This document shows positions 61,393 to 64,000 of a stretch of DNA of 64,000 bases, piece by piece. The notes beneath the pieces were generated by a model. That model was not told where the DNA came from and searched no databases. It worked only from the letters and a program-made list of their open reading frames with translations. The position numbers and the translations under genes are program-made. This DNA comes from Nocardia abscessus (lineage in GTDB: Bacteria; Actinomycetota; Actinomycetes; Mycobacteriales; Mycobacteriaceae). The DNA is taken from positions 248,001 through 312,000 of the forward strand of contig NZ_JADLQO010000006.1 of NCBI RefSeq assembly GCF_015477775.1, written 5' to 3'. The first letter of the stretch is position 1. Every line of letters starts with the position of its first letter.

Positions 61393-62271
61393 ATGACCAG
61401 GTGGGACACCTCGAACATTCCCGACCAGAGCGGTCGGAAGTTCATCGTCACAGGGGCCAACAGTGGCTTGGGCGCCGAAACGGTGCGCGCGCTGACCGCG
61501 GCGGGAGGCGAGGTGGTGCTGGCCTGCCGGAACGTGGCCAAAGGGGAGCGGGTGGCCGCCGGACTCGGCGACCGGGCCCAGGTGCGCGAGCTGGATCTGG
61601 CCGATCTCGCCTCGGTCCGCGCGTTCGCCGAGGGCGTCGACGGGGCCGACGTACTGATCAACAACGCGGGCGTGATGGCCGTGCCGGAGGGGCGCACCGC
61701 CGACGGCTTCGAAAAACAGATCGGCACCAACCATCTCGGTCACTTCGCGCTCACCGGGCTGCTGCTGGACAAGATCTCCGACCGGATCGTCACCGTGTCC
61801 AGCGGTGCGCACCAGGTCGGCAAGATCGACCTGGACGATCTGAACTGGGAGCGGCGCAAGTACCAGCGGTGGGCCGCCTATGGGCAGGCCAAGCTGGCCA
61901 ACCTGATGTTCGCTCGTGAGTTGCAGCGCCGGTTGACCGCCGCGGGCTCGGCGAAGGTCTCGGTCGCCGCGCATCCCGGTTACGCGTCCACCGAATTGCA
62001 GTCGCACACCGAGTCTTTCCTGGACCAGGTGATGTGGTTGGGCAACCGGGTGTTCGCGCAGAACGCCGCGATGGGTGCGCTGCCGACGCTGTACGCCGCG
62101 ACCGCCGACGTGCAGCCCGGCGGCTACTACGGGCCGACCGGACTCGGCGGCATGCGCGGCTACCCCGGGCCGTCCGGATCGTCGAAAGCGTCCAGGGACG
62201 AGAAGGTCGCGGCGGATCTGTGGGAGCTGTCGGAGAAGCTGACCGGCGTCACTTACACCTTCACCGAATAA
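61393..62271 (+). CDS. Short-chain dehydrogenase/reductase family oxidoreductase
   Basis: This 292-residue SDR has the NAD(P)-binding TGANSGLGAETVRAL motif, the NNAGVM motif near residue 95 and the YGQAK catalytic Tyr and Lys near residue 160. Substrate is not identifiable. The start is ATG at 61393. It diverges from the AMP ligase and shares the iron-box region, but may be unrelated to siderophore synthesis. Confidence 0.8.
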   Translation: MTRWDTSNIPDQSGRKFIVTGANSGLGAETVRALTAAGGEVVLACRNVAKGERVAAGLGDRAQVRELDLADLASVRAFAEGVDGADVLINNAGVMAVPEGRTADGFEKQIGTNHLGHFALTGLLLDKISDRIVTVSSGAHQVGKIDLDDLNWERRKYQRWAAYGQAKLANLMFARELQRRLTAAGSAKVSVAAHPGYASTELQSHTESFLDQVMWLGNRVFAQNAAMGALPTLYAATADVQPGGYYGPTGLGGMRGYPGPSGSSKASRDEKVAADLWELSEKLTGVTYTFTE

Positions 62272-62403
62272 GCGGCCTTCACGAAATAAGCGCCACTTCA
62301 CCTCTCTGGCACTGTGATCCACGTCTCACGGTCCGCTGTCACACTCCGGCGTACCGCGTCGTCCTCCTGATGAACCCACAGGGAACGACAAAGGACGGAC
62401 ATC

Positions 62404-62874
62404 ATGGAACAGCGCTTCGAACTCTTCACCAACCCGGTCGGCGGCAGCTTCGTCAAGCGACTGACGATGGCCTCGAAGGTGATCAACGATTCCACCCTGC
62501 CCGCCGCGACGTATGAATTGGTGAAGATCCGCGCCAGCCAGATCAACGGCTGCGGCTACTGCACCGACATGCACACCAAGGACGCCGCGCACGCGGGCGA
62601 GACCTCCGTGCGGCTCAACCTGATCGCCGCGTGGCACGAGGCCACCGTCTTCACCGAGGCCGAGCGCGCCGCGCTGGCGCTCACCGAGGAGGCCACCCGG
62701 ATCGGCGACGGCCGCGCGGTCAGCGACGCGGTGTGGCAGGAAGTGCGCAAGCACTACGACGACGACCAGATCGCTGCCCTCATCGCCGCCATCGCGATGA
62801 TCAACGCCTGGAACCGGATGAACGTCATCGCCCGCACCCCGGCGGGTAGTTACGTGCCCGGCCAGTGGGGGTGA
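62404..62874 (+). CDS. AhpD-like carboxymuconolactone decarboxylase family protein
   Basis: A 156-residue protein with the AhpD signature C50-x-x-C53-x-x-x-H57 in INGCGYCTDMHTKDA. Such proteins act as alkylhydroperoxidases or disulfide reductases. The start is ATG at 62404. A decarboxylase activity is less likely because of the cysteine pair. Confidence 0.85.
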   Translation: MEQRFELFTNPVGGSFVKRLTMASKVINDSTLPAATYELVKIRASQINGCGYCTDMHTKDAAHAGETSVRLNLIAAWHEATVFTEAERAALALTEEATRIGDGRAVSDAVWQEVRKHYDDDQIAALIAAIAMINAWNRMNVIARTPAGSYVPGQWG

Positions 62875-62955
62875 GCCCGAATCTCCAGGCCCGACCGCGA
62901 GCCTCGAGAGAGCCGCGACACGCCGCGCCAAGGCGTGGCGTATCTAACAGAGTCG

Positions 62956-62984
62956 TTCACCGATCGGTTGCGGGCTGGTACTGT
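62956..62984 (+). promoter_or_regulatory. Promoter of the aroG leader peptide
   Basis: TTCACC (62956-62961), a 17-bp spacer and TACTGT (62979-62984) lie 7 nt before the GTG of the leader ORF, giving a leaderless transcript. Confidence 0.55.
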
Positions 62985-62991
62985 CCCCGAC

Positions 62992-63063
62992 GTGCAGCGC
63001 GTGTATTTCTGGTTTAGCAAGCCGGCCCTGGGTGGGCTGGTCTGCGGCAACCGCGTGCGCTGA
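62992..63063 (+). CDS. Aromatic-codon leader peptide of aroG (Tyr-Phe-Trp-Phe)
   Basis: GTG at 62992 opens a 23-codon frame, MQRVYFWFSKPALGGLVCG and then NRVR, ending with TGA at 63061-63063. Consecutive Tyr, Phe, Trp and Phe codons, the leaderless start and the location 85 nt before a DAHP synthase gene are those of an attenuator sensing charged aromatic tRNAs. Confidence 0.75.
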   Translation: MQRVYFWFSKPALGGLVCGNRVR

Positions 63064-63076
63064 CTGACTTCCACCC

Positions 63077-63146
63077 CGAGCCGGACGATGACCGGCTCGA
63101 CGGGATTTCTCCTCCGTGGGTCGGCCTCGAGAAAAGGAAACCCACG
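63077..63146 (+). promoter_or_regulatory. Attenuator hairpins before aroG
   Basis: CGAGCCGG pairs with CCGGCTCG (63077-63099), followed by ACGGGATTTCTCC, and a second CGTGGGT/ACCCACG hairpin (63115-63146) holds the AAAAGGAAA ribosome-binding site in its loop. They could form the terminator and the sequestering structure of the attenuation system. Confidence 0.5.
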
Positions 63147-63148
63147 AC

Positions 63149-64000
63149 ATGACAACCGCAGCCGACGTCGACGCGCGGCATTCCGATCTGGACGATCAAC
63201 GCACCCTCAACATCAGCCCGCTGCGTTCGCCGGCTGAGGTGCGTCGCGTGCACCCGATCACCGATGCACTCGCCGACACTGTCCGTGCGGGGCGCAAAGC
63301 CACCGTCGACGTGCTGAACGGCGCGGACGATCGCCTGATGGTGATCGTCGGCCCGTGCTCCGTGCACGACCCCGCCGCCGCGCTGGACTACGCGCGCCGC
63401 CTCGCGGCGAAGGCCGCCGAACTCGACGACCGGCTGCACGTGGTGATGCGGGTCTACTTCGAGAAGCCGCGTACCAGCCTGGGCTGGAAGGGCCTGATCA
63501 ACGACCCGCACCTGGACGGCTCGTTCGACGTCAACACCGGACTGGGCTTCGGACGCAAGCTGCTGGTCGACATCACCGCGCTCGGTCTCCCGGTGGCCTG
63601 TGAGTTCCTGGACCCCATCACTCCGCAGTACATCGCGGACCTGGTGGCCTACGGCGCGATCGGCGCGCGCACCGCGGCCAGCCAGGTGCACCGCCAGCTC
63701 AGCAGCGCGCTGTCGATGCCGGTCGGAATCAAGAACGGCACCGACGGCGACGTCCAGGTGGCGGTGGACGGTGTGCGCGCCGCGGCGGCCAGCCACGTGT
63801 TCCCCGGCACCGACCTCGACGGCCGCTCCGCGCTCATCCGTACCACCGGCAATCCGGATTGCCACGTGATCCTGCGCGGCGGCAGCAACGGCCCGAACTA
63901 CGACGCGGCGTCGGTCGCCGAGGCGTGCCTGCGGCTGGAGAAAGCGTCCCTGCCGCAGCGGATCGTGGTGGACGCCAGCCACGGCAACAGCAACAAGGAC
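63149..64000 (+). CDS. aroG: 3-deoxy-7-phosphoheptulonate synthase, class I (partial)
   Basis: The first 284 codons of a DAHP synthase (shikimate pathway: erythrose 4-phosphate plus PEP), cut by the window end. It has the VGPCSVHD motif near residue 68, FEKPRTSLGWKGLINDP near residue 108, HRQLSSALSMPVGIKNGTDG near residue 185 and the DASHGNS metal motif. The family motif RTTESQ reads RTAASQ. The start is ATG 63149. It is the structural gene controlled by the leader. Confidence 0.92.
   Translation, partial: MTTAADVDARHSDLDDQRTLNISPLRSPAEVRRVHPITDALADTVRAGRKATVDVLNGADDRLMVIVGPCSVHDPAAALDYARRLAAKAAELDDRLHVVMRVYFEKPRTSLGWKGLINDPHLDGSFDVNTGLGFGRKLLVDITALGLPVACEFLDPITPQYIADLVAYGAIGARTAASQVHRQLSSALSMPVGIKNGTDGDVQVAVDGVRAAAASHVFPGTDLDGRSALIRTTGNPDCHVILRGGSNGPNYDAASVAEACLRLEKASLPQRIVVDASHGNSNKD

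Overview
The window is high-GC actinobacterial chromosome, most likely Nocardia or a close relative in the Mycobacteriales. This is inferred from mycothiol synthase (mshD), the GlnR orphan regulator, a LytR-CpsA-Psr protein, EspC/EspB-like type VII secretion substrates, a salicylate-type siderophore pair under IdeR-like boxes, frequent GTG/TTG starts and several leaderless short ORFs. From memory, the backbone from purL to desA follows the gene order of Mycobacterium tuberculosis Rv0803-Rv0824c (purL, Rv0807-like, purF, purM, DUF3073, ygfZ, pabC, nitrobindin, DUF1416, sulfurtransferase, thioredoxin, LmeA-like, glnR, mshD, pstB, phoU, LCP, dus, desA). Extra blocks sit inside that backbone.

Layout. 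0-11 kb: purL, a YiaA/YiaB-like protein, a membrane alpha/beta hydrolase with a CPBP protease, a serine hydrolase behind an operator array, a sterol-carrier-like protein, a DUF3533-type membrane protein and purF. 11-17 kb: a peptide ABC importer (oppA-oppB-oppC-oppDF) between purF and purM. 17-22.6 kb: purM, DUF3073, asparaginase, MOSC protein, YgfZ and pabC. 22.6-29.9 kb: cydABDC, bounded on both sides by a 120-bp direct repeat, with a possible short RNA/peptide unit after cydC. 30-34.3 kb: a minus-strand block with nitrobindin, a 31-aa membrane peptide, DUF1416, sulfurtransferase, DUF4395, a polycysteine leader peptide, thioredoxin and an LmeA-like protein. 34.6-43.3 kb: glnR, mshD and pstSCAB behind a PHO-box-like repeat, then an EspC/EspB-like pair between pstB and phoU. 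43.5-48.7 kb: a small secreted protein, LCP protein, tRNA-dihydrouridine synthase and desA. 49.4-51.5 kb: tRNA-Lys, a gamma-butyrolactone-receptor-like TetR regulator, and tRNA-Glu, tRNA-Asp and tRNA-Phe. 51.6-58 kb: a GAP/Sap-like protein, a 60-aa protein, polyprenol-phosphate mannosyltransferase, DUF6069 behind a MerR-type promoter, a HAD-PlsC fusion and PlsB. 58.2-62.9 kb: salicylate synthase and an aryl-AMP ligase with IdeR-like boxes, an SDR and an AhpD-like protein. 62.9-64 kb: an aromatic-codon leader peptide ahead of aroG, which runs off the window.

How the genes fit together. purL, purF and purM are three purine steps. The cyd operon makes the cytochrome bd oxidase and its CydDC assembly transporter. 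The sulfur block appears to be under a cysteine-codon attenuator, and aroG under a Tyr-Phe-Trp-Phe attenuator; both leaders look leaderless. pstSCAB and phoU form the phosphate uptake and signalling unit. HAD-PlsC and PlsB supply phosphatidic acid. The salicylate synthase and AMP ligase supply the aryl cap of a mycobactin/nocobactin-type siderophore. All calls come from reading the sequence; no database search was run.
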